A stretch of DNA of 7,731 nt from Nitriliruptoraceae bacterium (GCA_007120565.1 SKNK01000001.1:1-7731); one strand, 5' to 3'; numbered from the stretch's first letter, positions 1-6,254 are shown. Made by a program: numbers and translations. Notes: generated from the letters alone by a model not told the origin.

Positions 1-80
1 CGACGTGGTCCGGCTCCGGCCGACGTGGTCCGGCTCCGGCAGGCGTGGTCCGGATCTGGCAGGTGCGGTCAGGTTCCGGC
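1..80. repeat. 20-bp tandem repeat array, four copies
   Basis: Four head-to-tail 20-bp units. Units 1 (1-20) and 2 (21-40) are identical, with sequence CGACGTGGTCCGGCTCCGGC. Unit 3 (41-60) differs from them at 4 positions and unit 4 (61-80) at 6, so the array decays towards the neighbouring gene. It starts at base 1 and may continue to the left. The stop codon of the minus-strand XdhC gene (TGA, complement of 69-71) lies inside unit 4, so the array is the immediate 3' flank of that gene. Twenty is not a multiple of three, so each copy shifts the reading frame and offers a GTG in a new frame on the plus strand; those open frames look like by-products of the repeat. There are no spacers, so this is not a CRISPR array. 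Confidence 0.85.
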
Positions 81-626
81 CGGGGTCGCCGGGCGGTGGA
101 ACCCTCCCGCCCGTCCAGACCGGTCGGCGATCAGACCGGCCAGGGTCGACAGCGCGATCTCGGCCGGGTCCTTGGAGCCGATGTCGAGGCCGATCGGGCG
201 GTGGACCGTCGCGATGAGGTCCTCGGTGACGCCCTCGGCGCGGAGCGCCGCGATGTGCGGGCCGGTGTGGCGCGGCGAGCCCATGATGCCGATCCACCTC
301 GGTGTCGCCGTGACCAGCGGAGCCATCATGGTTCCGAGGTCGTCGCGGTGGTGGTCGGTGACCACCACGTCGGTGGTGGCAGCCACCTCGACGTCGCCGG
401 GGTCGGTGTAGACGCGCATCGCGGCGTTGCGTAGGTCGTCGCTGAGTCGGTCGGGGTCGGGTTCGAGCAGCGAGGTGGTGAACCCGAGCTCACGCGCCCA
501 CGTCAGCAGGTAGGCGGCGACGGGTGATGCGTACACGGCGACGAGGTCTCGTCCGCCGTCGGTCACGTACGGTGTGTCGCCGTGGGCGACCTCGCACTCC
601 GGATCGTGGACGGGTTCGTCTGACAC
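69..626 (-). CDS. XdhC/CoxF-family molybdenum hydroxylase maturation protein (C-terminal domain only)
   Basis: XdhC/CoxF proteins bind molybdenum cofactor and help load or sulfurate it in xanthine-dehydrogenase/CO-dehydrogenase-type hydroxylases in the cytoplasm. The second half is diagnostic: a VVVTDHHRDD strand-turn, then GIMGSPR, AALRAEG and the family signature HRPIGLDIGSKDPAEIALS. I chose the GTG at 626 (185 aa) because GAGGAG lies 6 nt upstream of it; an ATG at 674 would add 16 unconserved residues and lacks that site. Typical family members have an N-terminal XdhC_CoxI domain plus a C-terminal Rossmann domain; only the latter is present here. The usual GAGxVA loop of the Rossmann domain reads VYASPVAAYLL (residues about 31-41), so the nucleotide-type glycine loop is missing. 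It is divergent from coxD-coxE, unlike the co-directional order of Oligotropha. The family call is firm; the exact partner enzyme is not visible. Confidence 0.88.
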   Translation of the reverse strand: MSDEPVHDPECEVAHGDTPYVTDGGRDLVAVYASPVAAYLLTWARELGFTTSLLEPDPDRLSDDLRNAAMRVYTDPGDVEVAATTDVVVTDHHRDDLGTMMAPLVTATPRWIGIMGSPRHTGPHIAALRAEGVTEDLIATVHRPIGLDIGSKDPAEIALSTLAGLIADRSGRAGGFHRPATPAGT

Positions 627-705
627 CACAGGCTCCTCGGATCGGGCGCTAGCGTCTCGAGGATACGTCGCCACGCCGAACGACCACGCAAGCCTGGAGG
701 AGATG
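627..705. promoter_or_regulatory. Divergent control region between XdhC gene and coxD
   Basis: This 79-bp gap must hold the start signals of both divergent genes. On the minus strand a TATCCT (complement of 660-665) fits a TANNNT -10 box and would give a short leader of roughly 27 nt ahead of the GTG at 626, with GAGGAG in it. On the plus strand a strong GGAGGAG at 696-702 serves coxD. I see no convincing -35 box for either direction and no clear operator palindrome. The promoter calls are inference; the two ribosome binding sites are directly visible. Confidence 0.4.
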
Positions 706-1575
706 ATGGCTGACCGACCGGCGGATCCCGCGGGCTTGGTACAGGCGCTCGAGCAGCGTGCCTACCTCGCCGACCGCGGGTTGGCCACGGCCATGCACCT
801 GGCGATGAAGCTCGGGCGCCCGTTACTGCTGGAGGGCGATGCCGGGGTCGGAAAGACCGAAGCCGCACGCACCTTGGCAGCCGTGCTCGACGCCGAACTG
901 GTGCGGTTGCAGTGCCACGAGGGGCTGGACCGGTCACAGGCCCTCTACGCGTGGGACCATCCTCGCCAGCTGCTGCACCTTCGTGCGTTGGAGGCGTCCG
1001 GTGACCGCCCCGCCGACCACGAGTCGGACCTGTACGACGAGCGGTTCCTGCTCGAACGACCCCTGCTGCGGGCGCTGCGTCGCGGGGATCGTGCGGTGTT
1101 GTTGGTCGACGAGATCGACCGGGCGGACGACGAGTTCGAGGCGTTCCTGCTCGAACTGCTCAGCGACTTCCAGATCACGATCCCGGAGCTCGGCACGGTC
1201 ACCGCCCCGTCGCGCCCCGTCGTGATGCTCACCTCCAACCGCACCCGCGAGTTGTCCGATGCCCTGAAGCGACGGTGTCTGTACCACTGGATCGACCACC
1301 CAACCGTGGAGCGGGAGGCGGCGATCGTGCGTGCCCGCGCCCCCGAGGTGCCCGATCAGGTGGCGACTCGGGTTGCCGAACTGGTCGCGCGCCTGCGCAC
1401 CCTCGGGTTGTACAAACCCCCGGGCGTCGCGGAGACCATCGACTGGGCCGGGGTGCTGGCCGACGTCGATGAGTTGGATGCGCAGGGGCTGGTCGACACC
1501 CTCGGTGTCGTGGTGAAGGACCACGACGACCTCGAGGTGGTCCGTGCTGCCGTTGACGAGTTGCTGGCGTCATGA
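706..1575 (+). CDS. coxD: CoxD-like MoxR-family AAA+ ATPase
   Basis: A cytoplasmic AAA+ ATPase of 289 aa, the usual size of CoxD. In the Oligotropha CO dehydrogenase system CoxD is an ATP-dependent chaperone needed to assemble the Mo/S/Cu active site. Visible motifs: Walker A GDAGVGKT (residues 44-51), Walker B LLVDEIDRAD (132-141), sensor-1 region LTSNRTRE (175-182) and an arginine-finger pair R189-R190 in ALKRRC. The stretch from RLQCHEGLD to RQLLHLR (67-93) is characteristic of the CoxD-like MoxR subgroup. Two adjacent ATGs (703, 706) follow GGAGGAG at 696-702; 706 has the better spacing. In-frame extension upstream to 574 runs antisense into the XdhC gene and is rejected. Leu40, just before Walker A, is encoded by TTA, a rare codon in this composition. 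The stop is followed 24 nt later by coxE in the same frame, so the two are almost certainly co-transcribed and act together. Confidence 0.92.
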   Translation: MADRPADPAGLVQALEQRAYLADRGLATAMHLAMKLGRPLLLEGDAGVGKTEAARTLAAVLDAELVRLQCHEGLDRSQALYAWDHPRQLLHLRALEASGDRPADHESDLYDERFLLERPLLRALRRGDRAVLLVDEIDRADDEFEAFLLELLSDFQITIPELGTVTAPSRPVVMLTSNRTRELSDALKRRCLYHWIDHPTVEREAAIVRARAPEVPDQVATRVAELVARLRTLGLYKPPGVAETIDWAGVLADVDELDAQGLVDTLGVVVKDHDDLEVVRAAVDELLAS

Positions 1576-1599
1576 GCGTCGAGCCGTGAGCGACTCTCC

Positions 1600-2835
1600 G
1601 TGCACCTCGATGCCGTGAGTGACGATCAGGACTGGGCGGTCGGCCTCGCGACGATGCTGCGCCGGGCCGGGGTGACCGTCGGCACCGGTCAGGTCATCGC
1701 CTGTGAGAGGGCGTTGACGACCTTGACCGCTGCCGATCAGGTGGACCGCTACTGGGCGGGGCGTGCCTGCCTGGTCAGCGATCCCGACGATCTCGTCACC
1801 TACGACCGGGTCTTCCGTGCCTACGAGGGAACCCCGGTCGATCTCCAAACTCCTGCCACCGATGACCCAACGGAGGACGGTGGCGTCGATGCAGGGTCCG
1901 ATGCCGGCCCCCCCATGGACCCAGGACCGACCTTCGGCGACGACGAGGTAGCGGTCGCGGGCGCGGTCGCGTCGGAGCGCGAACGGTTGCGGCACCGACG
2001 CTTCGATGCGATGGACGACGAGGAACGGCAGGACGTCGATCGGATCCTGGCGCGGTTGCGGGTCGCCGTACCCCGACGTCGGTCGCGACGGACCGGTCCG
2101 GGCCGACGAGGCGAACTCGACCTGCCGCGTACCCTCGATCGAGCGCTGCGGTCAGACGGTGAACTGTTCGACCGGGCTTGGCGCGCCCCCCGAACACGTC
2201 CGCGACGGTTCGTGCTGGTTCTGGACGTCTCGGGATCGATGGCAGGTCACGCTCGTGCGATGCTGCGGTTCGCGCTCGCCGCGCGGCGGACGGCGGATCG
2301 CGAACTCGCCAGGCGCGTGGAGGTGTTCGCGTTCGGGACGCGGCTGACACGGTTGTCGGATGCGTTGTCGGCACGTGACCCGGACGCGGCGATCGCGGCG
2401 GCCGCCCGTCACGTGGTCGACTGGGATGGCGGCACCCGGATCGGCTCGAGCATCGATGAACTCGTCCGGCGCTGGGCGCCACGGGGTGTCCTGCGCGGCT
2501 CGGTGGTCGTGATCTGTTCGGACGGCCTCGAACGCGGCGACCCAGCGCAGCTCGCGGCCAGCATGGCTCGGCTGCGCCGCCATGCCCACCGCATCCTGTG
2601 GGTCAACCCGCTGGCAGGCGACGATCGGTTCGTTCCCAACCAGCGTGGGATGGCGGCGGCCCTGCCGTACGTGGACGGGCTCCTGGCCGGGGACACCCTC
2701 GCCGGGTTGGAGCGCGTCGCCGATGTGCTCGCCGGTGGCTCCGTTCCTTCTCCAGCGGCCCCCGTCCCTTCGCCGGTAGACCCGGGGCGTTGGCTCCGTA
2801 CCGTTGGAGGGGACCGACGAGAAGGACCTCGGTGA
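1600..2835 (+). CDS. coxE: CoxE-like VWA-domain protein
   Basis: A VWA protein of the CoxE family (411 aa), the usual partner of a MoxR/CoxD ATPase: the ATPase remodels a target that the VWA protein recognises through a metal-ion-dependent adhesion site. The MIDAS is intact: DVSGS at 209-213 (D209, S211, S213), T279 in GGTRIGSS and D308 in CSDGLERGDP. The C-terminal block VNPLAG...RGMAAALPYVDGLL is typical of CoxE. The N-terminal part (about 10-80) is helical, followed by an acidic, Gly/Pro-rich linker (about 82-118) and a basic stretch RRRSRRTGPGRR before the VWA domain. The tail (379-411) has two VPSP motifs and is probably disordered. The start is uncertain: GTG 1600 (weak GTGAG 9 nt upstream) or GTG 1615; neither has a strong Shine-Dalgarno, which suggests coupling to coxD. 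Its stop overlaps the next start (GTGA). Confidence 0.9.
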   Translation: MHLDAVSDDQDWAVGLATMLRRAGVTVGTGQVIACERALTTLTAADQVDRYWAGRACLVSDPDDLVTYDRVFRAYEGTPVDLQTPATDDPTEDGGVDAGSDAGPPMDPGPTFGDDEVAVAGAVASERERLRHRRFDAMDDEERQDVDRILARLRVAVPRRRSRRTGPGRRGELDLPRTLDRALRSDGELFDRAWRAPRTRPRRFVLVLDVSGSMAGHARAMLRFALAARRTADRELARRVEVFAFGTRLTRLSDALSARDPDAAIAAAARHVVDWDGGTRIGSSIDELVRRWAPRGVLRGSVVVICSDGLERGDPAQLAASMARLRRHAHRILWVNPLAGDDRFVPNQRGMAAALPYVDGLLAGDTLAGLERVADVLAGGSVPSPAAPVPSPVDPGRWLRTVGGDRREGPR

Positions 2836-3434
2836 CCGCGCTCGATCATGCCATCGACTACGACTCCGCGGCATACGCGAGGGCGAACCGACTCGATCCG
2901 CATCACCTCCGACAGGTCACCGAGGCGTTCCCCGACCTCGCGGGGATGCACCTGCTGGAGGTGGGTTGCGGTCGTGGCCACCTGCTTCGACTGATGCAGG
3001 ATGCCGGCGCCAAGGCCTCCGGTGTCGACCTCAACCCTCAGGCGATCGCCCAGGGGGAGGCCAACGACATGGCGGTCGCCTCCGCCACACACCTGCCGTT
3101 CCCGGACGCACACTTCGATGGGCTCGTCTCCGTCCACGCGATCGAGCACCTTCCGGAGCTGGACACCGCCCTGGCCGAGATGGTTCGTGTGGTTCGCCCC
3201 GGTGGGCGGCTGTTGCTGATCTACCCGGCTGAACCGATCCAGGGGATCTGGGCGGTGCCGACGGCGGTGATCCTGCATCGCAACCCCTTCAAGGCGCGGC
3301 AGGTCCACTGCCACAAGCTCACCCCCAAACGCCTCCGAGTGCGACTCGCCGACCTGCCCGTGACCGTCCGGTACGAGCGGTTCCGTTGGCGGGGATGGCC
3401 GCAGTACACCTCGGTGCTGGACCGGCGCGCCTGA
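2832..3434 (+). CDS. Class I SAM-dependent methyltransferase coupled to coxE
   Basis: A 200-aa methyltransferase of the Methyltransf_11 type. Motif I is LEVGCGRGH (42-50), the acidic ribose-binding residue is D66 in GVDLNP, motif II/III are visible as HLPFPDAHFDGLVSVHAIEHL (87-107) and the post-motif as VRPGGRLLLIYP. The short C-terminal part is basic (KARQVHCHKLTPKRLRVR) with several Trp/Tyr, and its substrate is not recognisable. The start is the GTG at 2832, which overlaps the coxE stop as GTGA, with AGAAGGA at 2820-2826 at good spacing; longer in-frame extension lies wholly inside coxE and is rejected. Translational coupling makes it the third member of the coxD-coxE transcript. Classical cox clusters do not contain such an enzyme, so a role in cofactor or enzyme maturation is only an inference from position; it may be an unrelated passenger. 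Confidence 0.88.
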   Translation: MTALDHAIDYDSAAYARANRLDPHHLRQVTEAFPDLAGMHLLEVGCGRGHLLRLMQDAGAKASGVDLNPQAIAQGEANDMAVASATHLPFPDAHFDGLVSVHAIEHLPELDTALAEMVRVVRPGGRLLLIYPAEPIQGIWAVPTAVILHRNPFKARQVHCHKLTPKRLRVRLADLPVTVRYERFRWRGWPQYTSVLDRRA

Positions 3435-3558
3435 CCGTCGGCGCTGCAGGTAGGCACGTCCGTCTGGCACGATCAGCCGACGAACGTCTCACGGCCGTCC
3501 GGGCGACCCCTGACCCCTGTGGCCGTTCGTCCGAGCTGAACGCAGTACCGTTCCCGCC
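3435..3558. promoter_or_regulatory. Intergenic region with leaderless-type promoter for the MarP-like gene
   Basis: The hexamer TACCGT (3546-3551) matches a TANNNT -10 box and is separated by exactly 7 nt from the ATG at 3559, the geometry expected if transcription starts at the A of the start codon. The 15 nt before the ATG are pyrimidine-rich and hold no Shine-Dalgarno. No good -35 hexamer is visible. Upstream lie a perfect 8-bp inverted repeat, GACGAACG (3479-3486) and CGTTCGTC (3524-3531), enclosing a small ACGGCCGT palindrome (3491-3498), and a 7-bp pair CGTCGGC/GCCGACG (3436-3442, 3476-3482). These could be a terminator for the cox transcript or a binding site, but the loops are long and there is no T-tract. 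Confidence 0.4.
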
Positions 3559-4716
3559 ATGAACCTTCTCGACGTCGTACTGGTCCTGGCGGTCGTGATC
3601 GGTGCGATCGGCGGCTTCCAGTACGGACTCATCGCTCGCCTGGCGAGCTGGATCGGCCTGCTCGCTGGTCTCGGCCTGTCTCTGTGGACGGTGCCGATGG
3701 TGCTCGATCTGGTGCACCTTGGCTCAGCAGGGCCGCGGTTCCTGATCGGCATCGTCGTCCTGAGCCTCACGGTCGCGTTGGTCTCGGCCCTGTTCCAACG
3801 CGTTGGCCACGGGATGCGGCGTGTGGTGCACGCCACGCCGTTGCGGGTGGTCGACCGTGTGGCCGGGCTGGCCGCCGGTGTGGCGGTCATCGGCGTGCTC
3901 GTCTGGGTCCTGATCCCCGCGGCGGCGTACGTCCCCGGCCAACTGGCCGCACAGGTGCGCGGTTCGACCATGGTCGACCTCATCGAGCGTTCGTCACCGC
4001 CGTCGCCGGACACGGTCGGTGCCTTCTCGCGTCTGGTCGACGTACAACGGTTCCCGGACGTTTTCGACGACCTGCGTCCGGCGCCTGACACCGGACCACC
4101 ACCCAGTCAGATCCCCGTTGCTCAAGCGGTCGTCGACGAGGCGACCGCATCGACCGTCCGTGTCGATGCCGACGGGTGCCGTCGCGGCTACGTCGGGTCG
4201 GGATGGGCGGTCGACGAGGGCACGGTGGTGACCAACGCTCACGTCATCGCCGGGTCCGACGAGGTCTCCGTACGGCGTCCAGACGGGGAGGAACACGCCG
4301 CTGAGGTGATCCGCTACGACCCGGATCGGGACCTCGCGGTGCTCCGCGTCGCCGATCTCGGCCGTCCGGCGTTGCCGCTGGGCGAGGCCGCTGACGACAC
4401 CGAGGGAGCGGTGATCGGCTACCCCGGAGGACAGGACACGCCGCGCGTGGCACCGGCGACCGTCCGCGAGCAGCGCAACACCGTGGGGCGTGACATCTAC
4501 GGCGAGGGTCGGGCCGAGCGTGAGGTCCTCTACCTCGCCGCAGAACTCGCCAAGGGCGACTCTGGCGGACCGGTGATCGATGCGGACGGACAGGTCGTCG
4601 GCGTGGTCTTCGCCATCTCACCCGACCGTCGCACGACCGCGTACGCGCTCTCCACCAACGAGGTTCGAGCGGTGCTCGACCAGCCGGAGACCAGCGACAC
4701 GGGCCGTTGCATGTGA
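3559..4716 (+). CDS. marP: MarP-like membrane-anchored periplasmic serine protease (CvpA-trypsin fusion)
   Basis: A 385-aa homologue, by architecture, of mycobacterial MarP (Rv3671c, 397 aa), a periplasmic trypsin-like protease needed for acid and oxidative stress resistance. The N-terminus is a CvpA-type membrane domain with four hydrophobic segments (about 3-24, 28-51, 58-79, 101-125). The linker 126-185 is Pro/Ser-rich. The protease domain starts near 186. Catalytic residues are H228 in TNAHVIAG, D258 in DRDLAVL and S335 in GDSGGP; their spacing closely matches the H235/D264/S343 of Rv3671c. C207 (DADGC) and C384, the penultimate residue, match the positions of the MarP disulfide that controls activity. 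These are the only two cysteines I see in the protein. There is no Shine-Dalgarno before the ATG; see the promoter entry. It is probably monocistronic. The neighbours do not reveal a substrate. The orthology is inferred from layout and motifs. Confidence 0.92.
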   Translation: MNLLDVVLVLAVVIGAIGGFQYGLIARLASWIGLLAGLGLSLWTVPMVLDLVHLGSAGPRFLIGIVVLSLTVALVSALFQRVGHGMRRVVHATPLRVVDRVAGLAAGVAVIGVLVWVLIPAAAYVPGQLAAQVRGSTMVDLIERSSPPSPDTVGAFSRLVDVQRFPDVFDDLRPAPDTGPPPSQIPVAQAVVDEATASTVRVDADGCRRGYVGSGWAVDEGTVVTNAHVIAGSDEVSVRRPDGEEHAAEVIRYDPDRDLAVLRVADLGRPALPLGEAADDTEGAVIGYPGGQDTPRVAPATVREQRNTVGRDIYGEGRAEREVLYLAAELAKGDSGGPVIDADGQVVGVVFAISPDRRTTAYALSTNEVRAVLDQPETSDTGRCM

Positions 4717-4794
4717 GGCGGGTGTGTCCGTCGGTGCATGATCCGGTGCGCCTCCCGATGCACGAGTCAGCCCACGACGAGGTTGCCTGACGCT
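4717..4794. terminator. Imperfect hairpin after the MarP-like gene
   Basis: TCGGTGCAT (4731-4739) pairs with ATGCACGA (4758-4765): eight base pairs with one bulged G (4733) and an 18-nt loop. It starts 15 nt after the protease stop codon and has no T-tract. It may be a GC-type terminator or a binding site in front of the HTH-DUF2087 gene. A GAGG at 4779-4782 lies 12 nt before that gene's ATG, which is long for a ribosome binding site. I see no clear promoter hexamers in the gap. Confidence 0.25.
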
Positions 4795-5334
4795 ATGGAC
4801 CCGATCGATCTCCTACGACTGCTGCTCGACCCGACCCGACTGGCGGTGGTCGGTGCGGTCGCCGCGGAGCCGGCGGACGCGTCGGCGTTGGCTGCGCGTG
4901 CTGGCTGTCGTGAAGACCAGGTCCTGCGCACGCTCGGGGTCCTGGTGCAGGCCGGGCTCGTGCGCAGCGAGGACGGGCGCTACCACCTCGATGTCGCCGC
5001 CTGGCGAGAGGTTGCGCAGGAGCTTCCGCAGGCCACCCCCGCCAGCCGTCGTGTCGCCTTCGGGATGACCGACGACGAGGCCCAGGTCCTCGCTCGGTTC
5101 TTCCGCGGGGACCGACTCGTCGAACTGCCGGCGCAGCGGGGGAAGCGGCGGATCGTGCTCGAGCGGCTCGCCCTGGAACTGGAGCCGGGTGTCCGCTACG
5201 CCGAGGCAGAGGTCAACGATCTGCTTCGCCGGTTCCACGACGATCACGCGACCTTGCGACGACTGCTGGTCGACGAGGGGCTGGTGGACCGTGCCGCGGG
5301 GGAGTACTGGCGGTCCGGGGGACGCGTGGTCTGA
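4795..5334 (+). CDS. HTH (ArsR-like)-DUF2087 protein, putative transcriptional regulator
   Basis: A 179-aa protein with two domains. Residues 1-66 look like an ArsR-type winged helix: DPTRLAVVGAV, then ADASALAARAGC, then the likely recognition helix VLRTLGVLVQAGLV and a GRYHL wing. Residues about 99-173 are a clear DUF2087 domain, with RFFRGDRLVELPAQRGKR, the YAEAEVNDLLRRFHDDHATLRRLLVDEGLVDR core and a closing YWR. DUF2087 proteins are usually annotated as regulators but their ligand is unknown. I start at the ATG 4795, which begins directly with the conserved MDPIDLLRLLLDPTR helix; an in-frame ATG at 4738 would add 19 unconserved residues that lie in the hairpin region. The Shine-Dalgarno is poor. 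It may regulate itself or the operon that begins 137 bp downstream, where a palindrome is present; this is inference. Confidence 0.85.
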   Translation: MDPIDLLRLLLDPTRLAVVGAVAAEPADASALAARAGCREDQVLRTLGVLVQAGLVRSEDGRYHLDVAAWREVAQELPQATPASRRVAFGMTDDEAQVLARFFRGDRLVELPAQRGKRRIVLERLALELEPGVRYAEAEVNDLLRRFHDDHATLRRLLVDEGLVDRAAGEYWRSGGRVV

Positions 5335-5471
5335 TCCCGGTCTCCACGGTAGGGCGACGCGCTCCTGGCAGGCGATCGAGGCCGGCGGTCTCATCCGTCG
5401 GGGTCGGCGGGGTTGGCGAACGGTAGGCTCCGAACCGTTCCGTCCGAGTCGTCGCAGCAAGGAGCGCCAGC
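5335..5471 (+). promoter_or_regulatory. Promoter/operator candidate upstream of the enoyl-CoA hydratase operon
   Basis: TAGGCT (5424-5429) fits a TANNNT -10 box and would give a leader of about 35 nt. It overlaps a perfect inverted repeat of two 7-bp arms, GAACGGT (5418-5424) and ACCGTTC (5434-5440), with a 9-nt spacer, which is the layout of an operator blocking RNA polymerase. ACGGTAGG occurs twice in this gap, at 5346-5353 and 5420-5427. The ribosome binding site AAGGAG (5459-5464) sits 7 nt before the GTG at 5472. No good -35 box was found at standard spacing. The inverted repeat could instead form a small hairpin in RNA. No T-rich terminator for the upstream gene is visible. Confidence 0.4.
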
Positions 5472-6254
5472 GTGGGTGAGTTCGTCAACCTCGAGGTCGA
5501 TGCCCAGCGTCGGGTCGGCACGGTCAGGATCGACCGGCCGCCGATGAACGCGCTCGCGATCCAGGTCTGGGAGGAGCTGGAGGTCGCGACCCAGGAAGCG
5601 ATCGACCACGACGACGTCGGTGCGCTGGTCGTCTGGGGTGGCCCCAAGGTGTTCGCGGCGGGGGCGGACATCAAGGAGTTCCCCGACCGGACCTACCGGA
5701 GCACGATCGAGAGCGGCCAGGTGCTGCACCGCAGCCTCGACCTGCTCGCCCGTGCGCCCATGGTCACCATCGCGGCGGTCAACGGGTACGCGTTGGGTGG
5801 TGGATGCGAGCTGGCGATGTCGTGCGACTTCCGGTTCGCCGCGGAGAACGCCAAGCTGGGCCAGCCCGAGATCCTGCTCGGCCTCATCCCCGGCGCCGGT
5901 GGTACCCAGCGGCTGCCCCGTCTCGTCGGGCTGTCGAAGGCCAAGGAACTGGTGTTCTCCGGGCGGATGGTCGATGTGGTCGAGGGGGAGCGGATCGGGC
6001 TGGTCGACGCGGTGTTCCCCGCCGACGAGCTCTACGACCAGGCCTGCGAGGCCGCCGCTCGCTACGCCGCCGGTCCCTTCGCTCTGCGGTTGGCCAAGCG
6101 CGCCATCGAGGACGGCACCGAGATGCCCCTCGACCAGGCGCTGCGGTTCGAGCGTCAGCTGTTCGCGGAGTGCTTCGCCACCGAGGACGCGACGACCGGG
6201 ATCGCCAGCTTCATCGAGCACGGACCCGGCAAGGCCGAGTTCAACGGCCGCTAG
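5472..6254 (+). CDS. Enoyl-CoA hydratase (crotonase family)
   Basis: A 260-aa cytoplasmic crotonase that should hydrate trans-2-enoyl-CoA to 3-hydroxyacyl-CoA in fatty-acid or related acyl-CoA degradation. Both catalytic glutamates of true hydratases are present: E113 in GGGCELA and E133 in QPEILLG, with the same 20-residue spacing as E144/E164 of rat mitochondrial hydratase. The oxyanion hole is seen in GADIKE (64-69) and G110, and IPGAGGTQRLPR is canonical. The C-terminal part (ALRLAKRAIEDG, FATEDATTGIASFIE) completes the fold, so the gene is full length. The GTG at 5472 has AAGGAG 7 nt upstream. The hydratase activity call is strong, but the physiological substrate is open: the neighbours are a methyltransferase and a probable acyltransferase rather than other beta-oxidation genes. 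It resembles EchA8/FadB-like hydratases in general terms. Confidence 0.94.
   Translation: MGEFVNLEVDAQRRVGTVRIDRPPMNALAIQVWEELEVATQEAIDHDDVGALVVWGGPKVFAAGADIKEFPDRTYRSTIESGQVLHRSLDLLARAPMVTIAAVNGYALGGGCELAMSCDFRFAAENAKLGQPEILLGLIPGAGGTQRLPRLVGLSKAKELVFSGRMVDVVEGERIGLVDAVFPADELYDQACEAAARYAAGPFALRLAKRAIEDGTEMPLDQALRFERQLFAECFATEDATTGIASFIEHGPGKAEFNGR

Noticed and set aside
1..80. Possible CRISPR array
   Set aside because: The units are contiguous with no spacers and are only 20 bp long.
5..434. Three overlapping plus-strand open frames starting in the tandem repeat
   Set aside because: They arise because the 20-bp unit shifts frame and supplies a GTG each time; they run antisense to the conserved XdhC domain.
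574..705. N-terminal extension of coxD into the XdhC gene
   Set aside because: It overlaps the divergent XdhC coding region and lacks conservation; GGAGGAG places the start at 706.
1796..2482. Minus-strand open frame opposite coxE
   Set aside because: Its translation is rich in Arg/Pro/Ser as expected for a shadow frame, and it lies over the conserved MIDAS region on the other strand.
2598..2831. N-terminal extension of the first methyltransferase inside coxE
   Set aside because: GTG 2832 with AGAAGGA upstream and a GTGA overlap explains the start; the extension is out-of-frame coxE.
2409..3470. Minus-strand open frame of 353 codons opposite coxE and the first methyltransferase
   Set aside because: It is antisense to two genes with clear motifs, shows no domain that I recognise, and is explained by high GC lowering stop frequency.
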